Part shown: positions 44,973-55,074 of the stretch, in pieces
How positions within the stretch are numbered: the stretch's first letter is position 1
Layout of the letters: each line of letters starts with the position of its first letter
From: Euglena gracilis
Lineage: Eukaryota > Euglenida > Euglenophyceae > Euglenales
Reading direction: 5' to 3'
Assembly: GCA_039621445.1 (NCBI GenBank)
Contig: CP154957.1
Span: 10,782,409-10,846,408, forward strand
DNA length: 64,000 nucleotides
Notes under the pieces: generated by a model
Told to the model about the DNA's origin: nothing
Database searches by the model: none
The model's input: the letters and a program-made list of their open reading frames with translations, nothing else
Made by a program: the position numbers and the translations under genes

Positions 44973-45976
44973 CACACGCACACACACACACACAAGCACA
45001 CACACAGGCACAGAGACACACAAAAACACACACCAATACAACAGGCATTCTTTTCGACTCCATGTGCACGCTTTTTCCTGTCCTTTCTTCCATCTTTCCA
45101 TCCATCCATCCTTCCTTCCTTCCTTCCTGGGTAAATGCTGATCTCAGCGGTGGTTGGTGAAGAGCCGTAGAGGGAAAAAGTTCTTTTCTGGACAGAGTTG
45201 AGGCACCCATCTTTTGTAGCTAAACTCTGCCGCGTTTCCACAAAGAGGAATAACCATCGGAAGCAGTAACCATCGGAAGCAGCAAGCGATGGCCAACAAT
45301 CTTATCAGGGGATTTGATGAAAACAAAGCGATGTTTTGGTGGGGGCATAATTTGGGCTCTTTCAAGGGAATCCTCATTGCACTGTTATCTTTTTGTTCCG
45401 TTCAAGGCGAACAGGGAGCAGCCAAGTTGGAAAAAGATAGAAAAATTCGGGTGTCATTGGTCCCCTGGTCTCTTAACCAGTGTGAATTTTCAATAATTTG
45501 CACCTCTTCTCAGGGAGCTTCCAGATGGGCAACAGCTAACCCCTGCTTGCAGACCATCAGGGGAGAGGTCATATTCTGTTTTCGGAGCTGGTCACCACAA
45601 TCATCGTCAATGGAGACACACATTCGTGCAGGCGCACATAAACACCACACCACACAACACGACACGACACACCACACCACACCACAACGCGCGCGCACAC
45701 ACGCACTTGCAAACACAAACACACACAACCAAGCAATGGCACGCACCTGCACATTGACGGTGCCCTGGGAGCCCAACACGCCGACGATGTTGGCGCGGGC
45801 CAGCAGCCGGGCGATGCGCTGGCAGGACCTGTCTAGGGCCCCCACCACCGCCGCAGCCGCCTCGTGGCCGGTGCCCGCCAGCTCCACCGCCACCACCTCG
45901 GCCAGGGGGGTGCCCAGGGGCAGGGCGGCCGCCGACGTGCACTCTTTGGGGTCACTTGGCCTCGACTTTGTTACTT
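37191..45976 (-). CDS. FBP: Fructose-1,6-bisphosphatase, six exons
   Basis: The enzyme hydrolyses fructose 1,6-bisphosphate to fructose 6-phosphate in gluconeogenesis or the Calvin cycle. Exons, in coding order: 45976-45747, 44852-44757, 44581-44377, 43542-43381, 39424-39308, 37429-37191. The phases agree at every junction and the sum is 1049 nt. The protein shows LARANIVGVLGSQGTVNVQ, DVISND, the metal-binding SEE and FDPLDGSSN motifs, FTLDPEKGQFVLT, ADIHRTLLYGG (substrate-site Arg) and LEQAGGAGSDG with the metal-ligand Glu. The redox loop with cysteines, found in thioredoxin-regulated plastid enzymes, is absent: IYDMGATPDSFSFLGP leads straight into the next conserved block. The start codon lies in earlier exons, possibly those at 47575-47660 and 50892-51032. 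Introns hold repeats. The last donor is not GT. Confidence 0.93.
37430..39307 (-). other. FBPase last intron with foldback element
   Basis: It holds a CAACAA/CAGCAG simple repeat (37468-37490 and 37620-37660), a GC-rich stretch with non-coding open frames, the 38312-38605 MITE-like foldback, and T-rich TTTGTTTGTG repeats at 38710-38765. No other exon is seen. Confidence 0.7.
38312..38605. mobile_element. Second copy of the 36395-36870 MITE type
   Basis: CAGCCTCCAACTAAATGGCCCC at the left matches GGGGCCATTTAGTTGGAGGCTG at the right, followed inward by a G-run and CATATAGTTGGATC or its inverse. The centre has GGGTTAGAGTTAGG and CCTAACCCTA plus AGGCCTAA steps, as in the other copy. A clear target duplication is not visible. 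Confidence 0.75.
39308..39424 (-). CDS. FBP: FBPase exon E (RTLLYGG substrate site)
   Basis: The acceptor GTATGCAG is clear. It encodes LQRYIADIKQGKGQWGKKYG and ARYVCSLVADIHRTLLYGG. The 3' end is set by homology: after the second Gly there is no GT. Phase agreement with the last exon is given by a GC donor (GGCG|GCTGGG) at 39307, or the intron is nonconventional. Confidence 0.88.
39840..40560 (+). repeat. GGTCCA...AAAAAGGCTGCTGGCTGG repeat family
   Basis: Three copies in about 700 bp share GGGTCCA, CTGG(A/C)AAAAGGCT(G/A)CTGGCT and CCCCCC steps. Further copies lie at 35590-35650, 35870-35935 and 42940-43010. GCTGG runs flank each copy. Confidence 0.65.
40630..42610. repeat. Cluster of TGCGCA-NN-TGCGCA palindromes
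   Basis: AATGCGCA(C/G)(C/G)TGCGCATT-like 18-mers occur near 40633 (GCATCCGCGC variant), 40663, 41058, 41093, 41143 (CACGCG variant), 41454, 42118 and 42590. Most are full dyads flanked by AA and TT. They lie in the FBPase D-E intron. Confidence 0.85.
42749..42786. repeat. Perfect palindrome, 18-bp arms, 2-bp centre
   Basis: AATTAATCGGATGAATAT is followed by CA and then its exact reverse complement. It would extrude as a cruciform. No flanking element ends are visible. Confidence 0.9.
43381..43542 (-). CDS. FBP: FBPase exon D (FTLDP...FVLT region)
   Basis: Acceptor CCGCTCAG, donor GTACTC at 43380. It encodes RPGGKGTHLFTLDPEKGQFV, then TKAYVTVP and YSLNDGRSFDWPE. Phase 1 at both ends fits exons C and E. 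The join with exon C gives SQSLAFCPSIRIR, about two residues longer than usual there, so the exact C/D join is slightly uncertain. Confidence 0.92.
43840..44110. repeat. G/C foldback with GGGTGCCTGCCCCTAGC units
   Basis: GGGTGCCTGCCCTTAGCAGG, GGTGCCTGCTAGGGGCAGGC and GGGTGCCTGCCCCTAGCC occur in both orientations with poly-C or poly-G linkers. It lies in the FBPase C-D intron. Confidence 0.75.
44307..44341. repeat. Hairpin with 15-bp perfect arms near exon C donor
   Basis: GAGCAGCCACAGGTC, loop GTCAT, then the exact reverse complement. On the gene strand it starts 36 bases downstream of the exon C donor. Its role is unknown; it could affect splicing. Confidence 0.85.
44377..44581 (-). CDS. 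FBP: FBPase exon C (DPLDGSSN motif)
   Basis: Acceptor TTTTGCGCAG, donor GTGCTC at 44376. It encodes EDTPVVFP, YAVAFDPLDGSSNID, LPTGTIFSIY and LLISGYSQS. The Asp, Asp and Glu cluster of the active site is complete with exon B. The segment between IY and LLISGY is short, as in cytosolic-type enzymes. Confidence 0.95.
44757..44852 (-). CDS. FBP: FBPase exon B (SEE metal-binding region)
   Basis: 32 codons from GEEQKQMDVISND to VVASEE. Acceptor CCACAG, donor GTACAC at 44756. The Glu pair is part of the metal site. In the intron directly upstream of this exon lies the CACG/CA microsatellite (44868-45010). Confidence 0.95.
44868..45010 (+). repeat. (CACG)n and (CA)n microsatellite in FBPase intron
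   Basis: About 17 GCAC/CGCA units sit between CA runs, only 16 bp upstream of exon B on the gene strand. Open frames of Thr-His or Cys-Val repeats here are artefacts. Confidence 0.95.
45747..45976 (-). CDS. FBP: FBPase exon A (N-terminal catalytic region)
   Basis: It encodes about 77 residues ending GVLGSQGTVNVQ. The acceptor is a C-run followed by GCAG at 45978-45977; the donor GTGCGT starts at 45746. It begins with two bases of a split codon, so at least one further coding exon lies upstream. LAEVVAVELAGTG and RIARLLARANI match the first helices of the family. The preceding part (SRPSDPKECTSAAALP) looks like a linker or transit region. Confidence 0.9.
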
Positions 45977-46887
45977 CTGCGGGGGGGGGGGGGGGCTTTC
46001 CAAACTAATCCACCCTTTTTGGAAAATAAAACTAATCCACCCAATTTTGAAAATCCGCCCACGCATGACCCCCCCCCCCCCGGGGCTCACTCCAAATCGG
46101 TCCCACCTCAAATCCAGTGTTTTGCACCGACATGACATCTGACCTTTCTGAGGGGTTGCAATTGGGCTGTGGGATCTTGTCGCAGTTGTACCTGAAGGTC
46201 CTTGCCCACGGTTGCCACATGTAAATCACATGACCGTGTTCAGCCACACAGGTGGGTCAACTTCAAATTGGGCTTCAATTCTCAATCTCCCCCTCAATGC
46301 GCTTGCAGTTATCAGCTCATGTTCCAACTGCGCGGCACTGCAAATCACCACATCACTTCCTGGAACGTAACGCCAGCGCAAGGGCAACATCACATATCCT
46401 GCTATGCATTGATTCAACTGAAACAAATCAGCCACAGCGACACAACAAAAACTATCAGCAAGGACACAGACTTGTTCCAACCCCATAGAGACACACAATC
46501 ATGAATCACACGAGGCAAATCAGCCCACAGCGATCACACTGCAAAAAAAAGACAGCCAGGGGAGGGAAATAAAGAGGGTCACAGACTGTTGAACCGCCAT
46601 TTTGTTGGAGAGGCTCACAGGCTGGTAATCAGAACTGAAAAAGAACAGGAGAGGAAAAAAAAAAACAAAAAAGAACCCAATTGCCTTGGTAAAAAGCAAA
46701 CACAGCCCTAGCCATCACCGAAAAAAAAATCGCAAAAAGAGAAACAATGGTGGAGAGAGAAAAACATATGCACAATGAACACGGGCCTGAAAAACATCAT
46801 CCAATGACACCTGGAGTCAATTCATTTCAGGGCAACAACATCCTTTCGGGGTCCCATCATCACGAAAAATGCGAAGAATACACCTTT

Positions 46888-47012
46888 TTAAAAAATTTTC
46901 GGTGCCCACCGAAAAATACATCCCCCGCCCGGGGGGGGGGGACCTCCGGGGCTCGGCCGGACCCACCCCCTCCCCCTACCCCCGGGGGTCCAAGACTTAA
47001 AAAAAAAAAACC
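46888..47012. repeat. Copy of the G/C-block foldback family
   Basis: TTTTCGGTGCCCACCGAAAA, CTCGGCCGGACCCACCC and GGGGGTCCAAGACTTAAAAA match 20135-20265 in the same order. Confidence 0.75.
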
Positions 47013-47574
47013 CTGCACACAACACACACACACTCACACACACAGACACACACACCACTTCCCACACGACACCCATCCCCCGCACCACCCAACTTAGTTT
47101 GGATGCAAACTTCTTTGGTGTGCAAGCTTTTGGCATCATGCTCGGCCTTCGGCCTCGTCCGGGGGGGGGGGGTCGGGCCCCCAGACCGCCCCAAAACAAA
47201 AATAACATCATCCTTCTATGCGGACCAAATGTGTGAAGTTTTGTTTTGCTTTTTCTAATCCGGATTTCGTAGATACAGTGTCTGATGTTCATGGGTGATT
47301 TTGGCTCAATGATGCCCATCAGGGAAATGATGATCTCCAAACATGACTCCTCCAGCGATCTCCAACCCCCCCTCCACCCCCCACTTGAGAGTGGGGGTTC
47401 CACTTTATGCCATATATGAAAAATATTGCTTCAGACTAGGATGACAAAAATGGCCGAAACGTGCCATGTTGACCCATTTGCTATTTTTTTTTTTTTGGCC
47501 GAGAACGAGCCACCAAAGGCATGCCGTTGTGGCGCTGTTGGTGGAGGGACCCCGCGCGGACTGCCCCAGACCAC

Positions 47575-47660
47575 CTTGTAGGCCGCGAACAGCCCCATCA
47601 GCAGGGGGGCCACGGCAATGGCCCAAGACCCCTCAGCGCTGAAGGATGTCTCGGGCAGCC
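47575..47660 (-). CDS. Candidate exon with one hydrophobic span
   Basis: Between an acceptor-like TTGCGTAG and a good donor AAG|GTGGTC the minus strand encodes LPETSFSAEGSWAIAVAP then LLMGLFAAYK, with a likely membrane span of about 18 residues. It is GC-rich like the FBPase exons and unlike its surroundings. It lies between the candidate start exon and exon A of FBPase. I infer it may encode the second hydrophobic segment of a plastid presequence. The donor phase does not match exon A directly, so either another exon intervenes or it belongs to another gene. Confidence 0.4.
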
Positions 47661-48769
47661 CTACGCAATGGTACAATGAGGGATGCCACTACCCAGCAGT
47701 TACCTGTAGGCTTCTCTGTAAGACCCTCTGGGGGGGAGGTGGGTGCCCCCCCCCCCACCCAGCCAGCCAGGGACCCCATCCCAAAATCGAGCTGCCTGAG
47801 GACAATCCCAAAACTTTTCGGCACGAAGCGTCGAAACTGACATCCAGGCCTCCGGCCCGGGCCCCCCCGCGGGGGGGGGGGCAGACCCTCCTGGGGGGGG
47901 GGGGGAACCGAAGGTTGGAGGATCGGAAATTGAAAGCGAGTGGAGTCGCAGCAACCACACAGGAGAAAAATGACGATCAAATTATTTGAAATGGCGGAAA
48001 TTTCATTATTATGCAAATGGCGGAAATTTCCTAAAAAATTACTCCAAGCAGCTTGAGAAAGAAAAAAATGATTATTTTTGAATTTATTTGATTTTCACAA
48101 AAATGGTTATCGCATTGAAAATTCCTTGGTGTACTTTGATTAGAAATAAATTGTTATGGGAAAAAAACCATTCATGTTCTGGTCAGGTATTTTTTTTAAG
48201 GCTGGGGGGTCTTCCACCCACCCAGGGTGGGTGGTTAAGGCCGCGGGGTCTTGGGGGCCGACTTTTTATTTAAATTTTGGGGTTCCAAAAAACCGGCACT
48301 TCACACAAAAAAAAAAGGAGCAAACTCCCTCCTTGGGAGGTACCCACTCAGCCTGACCCCTCCCCCCCCCCCAGGGGAGAGCCACCCACAGTGCCTCTTC
48401 CCTCCCTGGTTCTGATGTGGATTGTGAGGCGTATCTAAATTTTAATCACGCTCGGATCTTACAACAAAAATCATTTGGGAAAAATATGTGCGATCAAACC
48501 CATTGATGATGATGTGGATGTCTGCAGTCAAATGCAAATCATCCTCAAAAAAAGCGTTGCTTTCATTTCCCCATTGCACAGCAAAAAAAAAAAGAATCAT
48601 CAAAATGCTATTTGCGGCTCATTTGGGAAATGGAGCACGGGCCAGCTATACCAGAAAGCACTCCAACTTCTGTGTTGTGGTGGAGCTCCTGAAGATGCAA
48701 GAAGTGTGGTGCACACATGAAATGCATTCCCAGATGGTACACATCAAACGAACAAACACAGGCAGTAAA

Positions 48770-48860
48770 ACCCCCCCAAATAATAACCCCCCCCCCAAAT
48801 AATAACCCCCCCCCCTGAGGACCGACTTCGGCCGCCCAAATAATACCCCCCCCCCTCTGG
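48770..48860 (+). repeat. CCCCCC-AAATAATA(A) tandem motif
   Basis: Three units CCCCCCCAAATAATAACCCC/ATACCCC occur within 90 bp. Same motif as 31895-31995. Confidence 0.8.
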
Positions 48861-49081
48861 CAGGTGTGAGGGCAAGGAAAAAAAGAGTCAAGAATTAGCA
48901 GAAATGCTGCAAAAAAAAACACAAAAATGGATCAAATTGGTGCAGAAGATATGCCAAAAAAAAGCACCCAATTTTCAAAAAAGCCCAAAAATGCCAAAAA
49001 AGTGACCATTGGAGCCTGTGGAGGGGTTTTTGGGTCAATTTTTGACTTCGAAATTTTTGCCCAAATAATAAACCCCCCCAA

Positions 49082-49180
49082 ATAATAAACCAGGTTTTGA
49101 ATAATGCTGAGCTCTTAATGGGACATGCATGTCATGGAAGGCCGAAAAGACTAGCATTGGAAATTCCGCGTAATACATAA
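49082..49180 (+). repeat. Dispersed repeat, copy 2 (pair at 28905-29000)
   Basis: CCAGGTTTTGAATAATGCTG, GAGCTCTTAAT, GACATGCATGTCATGGAAGG and AAAAGACTAGCATTG in the same order as the first copy. Confidence 0.8.
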
Positions 49181-50279
49181 TTTGCAAATTACACTCTTGC
49201 AATTTTACACAACGGAGGTGGCTTCTTTCAAAGAGAGTTTCCCACCAACCCAGGTCAGCACAAGGACCCGGAGGGTGCTCCAGCTGGACCAGAGAGTTCA
49301 TCCAACGCCCTTCTAAAACGCCTTTCTCTTCTTCAAATTCGGTGTTCTTTCCTTCCATCATCCTCTCTCATTCAGTGGCTCATTCAGTCGTTCTCCACCA
49401 GTTCCGCTGGCACAAAAAAACCAGTCACTCACTTTTTTCCAGAAAAGCACCCACAGTTCAGCCACTTTGAAATCCAAGGAAAACTGCCCACAAGGGTGAA
49501 GAAAAATGGCCAAAGATTCTTCCTTCCAACGCCTTTGATACTGGGTCACCTTGATGGTGTTATGCCCTGTGTTATGTCCTCCTACATTTCTGATTTGGAT
49601 ATTTGACCAAAAAAGAACCCGACAATCGCCCAACCCAACAGTTTTTTTTATTCAGAATACTGGGAGTGAGAAAATTCCCTGCAAACAGCATCAACATTTT
49701 AGAAAAAATAAATTGATCAAAGTGATGTTGAGAAGTGCAAAGTGTAAGAAATTTTGGTTTCAATGTAAAAAATATTTTCGCTGGGTTTTTTCCGTGACCA
49801 CCCATCATTACGTCATTGGCCCCGGGTGACTGGCGAGGTTTTTTTTCCTGAGTGACTGACTGGTTTTTTGGCTCCCCTCCCCGGGGGGCAAATACAATTG
49901 TTTGCGGATGTTTTCCCACTGCAACAAAATGCAGGAAAATGGTGAGTGAAATGAGATAAGAAAAAATTCCCCAATAATTCTTCAGGGATTTTGCTGACCG
50001 TGCAATTCGACAAAAGATATCATGGCAACTTAACAAATCACAATCAAATACAAAATGAACGTTAATACCAAAATAGGCCATAATCCTAAAAGGTTGGGAG
50101 GGTGGTTCGGTTCTGAAGGTAAAAAGATGCAAGAACATGGAGGCAAAATCTTAGGGCAAGGTTAGATGAGGGTTGAGCCATTTGCCTGCCATTTGCATTA
50201 TTATGTGCGAATGTACACCGCCCTTTCAGTGCACCTTTGCACCTGTGCGTGTGCACAGCTGCATGCGCTTTCTCTGTTG

Positions 50280-50282
<3 letters not shown>

Positions 50283-50314
<32 letters not shown>

Positions 50315-50326
50315 GCACACACACAC
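50283..50326 (+). repeat. (CA)n microsatellite
   Basis: About 20 CA units with two CG steps. Confidence 0.9.
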
Positions 50327-50891
50327 CTGCATGTTTGCACACCTTTGTATCTGGCAGACTGGAACTTCCCTTGAGTTCGGTGTGCGACCGCTTCATCACT
50401 GCTCCAGTGGGATTCACTGCACAAGAGGATAAAAGAATTGGTCCATTCTGTTAATACAAGCCGCGAGGCCTTAATTAAGACAAAGTGTAACTCTGTTGTA
50501 ACAGAGTGCAACAATTGTGCCTCGTGGACCTTCTATATCAGCTTTCATTATCTTTCGGTTGTTACAACTTGCACTTTTTGGGCAAGTTTTTCATGCAGCT
50601 CTTACTTGCCATAGCCAAGGGCCTCGAACCTTCGACCACGAAACACAAAATTTTCACAACAATTTTGTTTGGTCCCTTCAAATCCCAGTCTCCTTCAGGA
50701 AAATTCTGGCCAAATCCTCATATAAAGCCCAAACTACCACTCACCGGCCTGAGTGCATTGTCCTTCTTGCCTGACTATCATGCAATACTCAAGGCAACCC
50801 CTGGCAAAAAGCAATTTTCATCCCAGCGGAAATGCACACCTAGCTGGCCCGCAGGAGTGCGGGTCACGAAGAATTGAAACGGCTGGGCCAC

Positions 50892-51032
50892 CTGCGTCGA
50901 CGCAAGCAGAGCGGCGGCGCAGGAGATGCACAGCCACAGGGTCCATCGAGCCGGGCGTTCCACCTCCAGCCGCGGGTGGCAATAGGTGGGGTGGTGGCTG
51001 TGCATCAGAGGAGAAAGAGGGCTGCCTGGCAT
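50892..51032 (-). CDS. Candidate first coding exon with signal-like segment
   Basis: An ATG at 51032 opens a 47-codon exon ending in the donor CAG|GTGGCC (50891). It encodes 31 polar residues (SPLMHSHHPTYCHPRLEVER) and then the span WTLWLCISCAAALLASTQ, resembling a signal anchor. Four bases upstream of the ATG is TTTTTTCCCTCTACAG, a strong splice acceptor. That fits trans-splicing of a leader, or an upstream exon. Position and strand suggest it may be the start of a plastid-targeted FBPase; this is inference. Confidence 0.45.
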
Positions 51033-53616
51033 GGCACTGTAGAGGGAAAAAATAATGTGGCAAAGGAAACGTGGAAATAATTATGTAATTGCAATGAAGA
51101 CTAAAATTATGGGGAAACCATCGTGGGAAAAAAAAACACACGGGCCAATTTTGATTTTTGGCAAAAAAAATTATTAGAAAATGCACATTTTCAGGGTTTT
51201 GGGGCAATTGCTCAACTCAAAATTCGAAAAATGGTTAAAATGGACTTCGGTGGTGTTTCTGGGGGGATTTTCAATTTCAAAATAAACCTTAATGGGCCAA
51301 CGGCCTCCTCGCGGGGGGGTTGCCCCCCCCCGCACCACCCTCAATAACAAAATCCTGGGGCAAAATCTTTTTCTGTGGGACATTTTGACATGGGTGGGGG
51401 GCTACCCCCACCTCCCTAGCCTCCAGTTAATTGAGTGCGAACTCAGTCGGCCAATGGCCTCCTTGCGTTGCGGGGGGGGGGGGGCTACCGCCCCCGCACC
51501 CCCTCAAAATACAAAATCCCTTTGTATTGGCAACATCCTCGGGGGGCTAAATCCTGTTTGTGGGTCATTTTGACTGGGTTGTACACTGTATGGCACATGT
51601 CATGGACAGAGGCAAAACTTTGCCCAAAGTTGAGATTCATCTCCAAAAAATTGCATATTCACCACCGATTGTGGGTTGTAGAGCTATTTGGGTGGGTTTC
51701 GGCCGGTTTCGGGATGGTTTGGTTTGGTTTGGTTTGGTATGGTTTGGCTTAAAAGTCTGCAAATTTGGCCCGTTAGTGCGTTAGAGTGGGCATTTTTGCT
51801 GATTAGTCGGCCGCCTACCCACAGCCCCCGCCCCTCCCTGACTCGCCGACTACCTACCGACAAGGGCCAGTTGGCCGACCACTTGGGTTGTTGGCCGACT
51901 GATCGGCCGACAACTCATGTCCCCCCCTCCAGTCTGCTGCCTGGGGTCGCAAAATTCGGCAAGTTTTGGCAAACTTGCAACAAAATAGCAGGAAAAATAC
52001 CTGGGTGCCCTCGTGTAACCTTCGAGAAATGGGTGTTCATGGAGAAATGGGAATTCATTTCGCCTTCCATTTAAATTTCATGCGGAAAGATTGCGGAAAA
52101 GAAAAAAAATGCAGAAAAATTGCGGAAAATTGCGGAAATTGTGGAAAAATTTGCAACCATTATATTTGCAAACATGCTTTTTATGGGCACCGCGGATTTA
52201 AAGAAAAAAAAGGAGCATGGTGACATTGTTTGCATCATTATGGCACCTTGTACACCCCAGAAAAATTATGCCACCCACTTATGAAGCCTCCCTTTCCCCC
52301 CCACGTTCTTTTGGTTTTCACTGGAGAATGAACTTTAATCAATTTTCTTCATTCAAACCAAAATTTTCTTTGAAATTCTGTGAGCCTTTTCTTTTGTTTG
52401 CCACTTTCGATTTCTTTTGCCGCCAATTCGACAGTTTGTGACTCGTTGGCGATTTGGAACAAAGAGGTTCCCAAACTACAATACAGGCTTCTTTTTAAGA
52501 CCCCCAGGGTGGTGTGGACCCTCGGAGGACCCCCCAAAAATTGGGCCATCTGAAGGCATTTCAAAAAATCTCTGCCACTTCAGGCCGGAACCCATATCCA
52601 GGCCCCTGGCGTGGACACCCGGGGGTCAACCCCAGATTCATCCTCCCCCCTTCCTCAGGTCGTTAAATGACCAAGGGGGACCCCCTTTACACAAGGTATT
52701 CCGGTGCAAAGGGCCAAAATTGAGTTTCCACACAATTTTTTTTTGAAAAACAAGCCAAAAGGGGTTCTGGGGGGGGGTTCGGGTCCGGACCCGGTCCCGG
52801 TCCCGGTCCCCTCCTCAGGTTTCAAGGGGGAGGGGGGGGGATGGTCCTCCCCCGGGGGGGGGGGGGGTTCCTGGGCATTCACGTAATTTAGCAACCCTGC
52901 TCCTCCCCTCTAGGGGTCTTCCAAGAAAAAAGAAGCCTGGCGCAAAAATATATCTTTTAAGCCCACCCAAAATTTCTGGCCCAATTGGCATCCAATACAT
53001 TCTACTGAATTGAGAGGATAAAAGCACAAAGCAAGTTGTCCACGAGTAAACCACACAACAATTATCAGGTCGACCTCCTGGAGGCAAGCTCCCCAAGTTG
53101 CAGTGGCCGCCTGTCTCAAACCGAAACGTGGAGCGAGAGCCCCGATTTTAGATGCACGATGTACAATTCAACGTCACCCGCGTTGGGCCTGAATCATCTG
53201 AGGAAATAAAATTGGCAATAAAAGACCCAAACAAACTACTAGGAATGTTGAACGTTCACGGGGATGGTGAAATTATATGCAATTTGAACGGTTTGTAAAA
53301 AAGAAACAGCAATCAAATTTGTTGTGCTCAAATGCACACAAATGAAAATGAAGGGAGAAAAAGGGGAATGATGGTCTTGCATTTGCTGGGGAGGAAATGG
53401 GACAGAACCACAATCTGAACAACATGACTATAAACCTGCTGCACCTGACTGCACCTACTACGCACACCAGCTACACCCTGCACGACCAAGCACTTCGGCT
53501 GCTACCAAAGAAGAATTTTTGGTATTTCTTATTTATTTCATTTATTCATCGGATTTACCCCTCCCGTCACCGGACATGTTTGACCCGGGCGGACATATTC
53601 AGCAGACTTTCATTTA
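51033..53616. other. Non-coding stretch with repeat pair
   Basis: 51290-51400 and 51445-51580 are diverged copies of one repeat (GGCCAA(C/T)GGCCTCCT, CGCACC.CCCTCAA, ACAAAATCC). GGTTTGGTTTGG microsatellite at 51718-51748. GCGGAAAATTGCGG short repeats at 52083-52150. G-runs at 52850-52870. No exon is recognised. Confidence 0.55.
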
Positions 53617-53952
53617 GTGCGCCGCGGCGAAGTTTGCTGCGGCACAAAATTTTTTTTTCCGCGGCGCACACGGCGCACAATCGAATTTTTGTCGCGGCAC
53701 ACCCACGGCGCACCTGAAATGCTGCTACGGCGCACCAACAACGAACCTGCGGCGCACCAATGACGTTCCCATGGCACATGCTTTTTTGGGCGCGGCACGG
53801 ACAGGGGATAATTGGGATGGCTATGCCGTGGCGCACGAGGCACTGCCACGGCGCACGCGGCGCACCGAAAGAAATTTTCCGCGGCGCATGCGGTCACAAA
53901 ATTGCCGGTGCCGTGGCGAACGTGGCACAGAAAATTTTTTTCCGCGGCGCAC
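53617..53952. mobile_element. MITE of CCGCGGCGCAC repeats, flanked by TA
   Basis: GTGCGCCGCGG at 53617-53627 and CCGCGGCGCAC at 53942-53952 are exact inverted ends, each bordered by TA, the duplication made by Tc1/mariner elements. The interior is about 12 diverged copies of GCGGCGCAC, in mixed order, with T-runs. No coding capacity. Confidence 0.8.
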
Positions 53953-54921
53953 TATATGAAAATCTGATATTCAGTGTCCCAGCTGGGCAGGAAATGGCGG
54001 TCGCAGGTCTATGAAAGAGATCTTTCTAGGACAATTATCAACATCAACTCAAATATGCAACAAACAGTGCTGAAATATGAAATAAAATACAATGAATGTC
54101 TTTTCAAGACGCTGCGGAATGTGTGCAAGGGGGGAAATGCAACATGAACCCTCAAAACAAAACAAAAAAAACAAAGAAAATAAAGGACGGCCATGGCTAA
54201 AATGCTTAAAGAATCTTTTTTTTTTACTTTGGAAACATGCTGAATAAGCGGGCTCCAAATGAGCTCCAAATGCAGGTCAAAACCATTGAAACAGAACTCG
54301 AAAAAACTGTTGGGCAAAAAAAATCCCACAAAACCCCCACAAATTCTAACAAAAAATGCAAAATGCCCCCCAAAAATGTTTGCGTCCCCTCTGAGTGCTG
54401 GTGGCACAAAGAGGTCGGCATGCTTGAACTGTCAGACATTCGGGGGGGGGGGGGAGGCGGGTTACCATTTTGCTTGCAGAGAGTCAAACTTCCAAGGGTG
54501 GGGCGTTGCACTGGGGAACAAAACCCCAACTCAATCACTTTTTTGAACAGTTCTCAACCCCCCTCCGCCAAGGGGGCAAAATCACTCAGAATCAATGCAT
54601 CTTGGCCAAAACAAAAAAAAACATAACCAAAGCAGTGTTCAAAAACATAAGAAAGCAGGGTTCCCGTTTTGGGGTGGAGCGGTCTGTTGAACATCACATT
54701 TTTTGGCCTTTGGAAGAAATGAATCCCCACTGACAGAACTGCTCCAGGGCGGAATTGCAATGGGGGAAAATGGACTATATTTGATTGACTCTGGCACAAT
54801 GTTTTGTCAGCCTATGAAGCCCATATGGGGCTTAAATGTGCTGGGTGAAAATAGTGTTCGTTCGCAAAAAAAACAGATGCACACATCGTCAGGACATCCC
54901 CTGTGGCTCACACACACACAC

Positions 54922-54976
<55 letters not shown>

Positions 54977-55074
54977 GCGCGCACACGCACACACACACAC
55001 ACACACAGACACACACACACACGCACACGCACACACACACACACACACACACACGAACACACACACACACACAC
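53953..55074. other. Non-coding stretch before QDPR last seen exon
   Basis: AT-rich. A poly-G run at 54441-54453 and the CA repeat 54905-55074. A short terminal exon of the reductase is expected on the minus strand in this or the next stretch but could not be located. Confidence 0.5.
54905..55074 (+). repeat. (CA)n/(CG)n microsatellite abutting a splice donor
   Basis: About 80 CA units with a CG block at 54961-54982. On the minus strand the donor of the last seen QDPR exon (GAG|GTGTGTG) opens directly into this GT repeat. Confidence 0.95.

Larger units (their letters stand above)
45977..50891 (-). other. Region upstream of FBPase exon A
   Basis: It holds a G-run at the exon A acceptor, the foldback copy 46890-47010, a CA-repeat at 47030-47060, a poly-C-AAATAATA cluster (48770-48860), the dispersed repeat copy 49082-49180 and a CA-repeat at 50283-50326. 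46210-46500 has open frames on both strands without known domains. A candidate coding exon is at 47575-47660. Confidence 0.6.

Noticed and set aside
44721-45241. Thr-His and Cys-Val repeat proteins
   Set aside because: They are translations of the CACG/CA microsatellite inside an FBPase intron.
46202-46504. Open frames of about 100 codons on both strands
   Set aside because: Neither strand gives a familiar protein or plausible splice borders.
49035-49361. Possible exon between the two FBPase presequence candidates
   Set aside because: The peptide is charged with no hydrophobic or Ser-rich character, half of it is the dispersed repeat, and the splice borders are weak.
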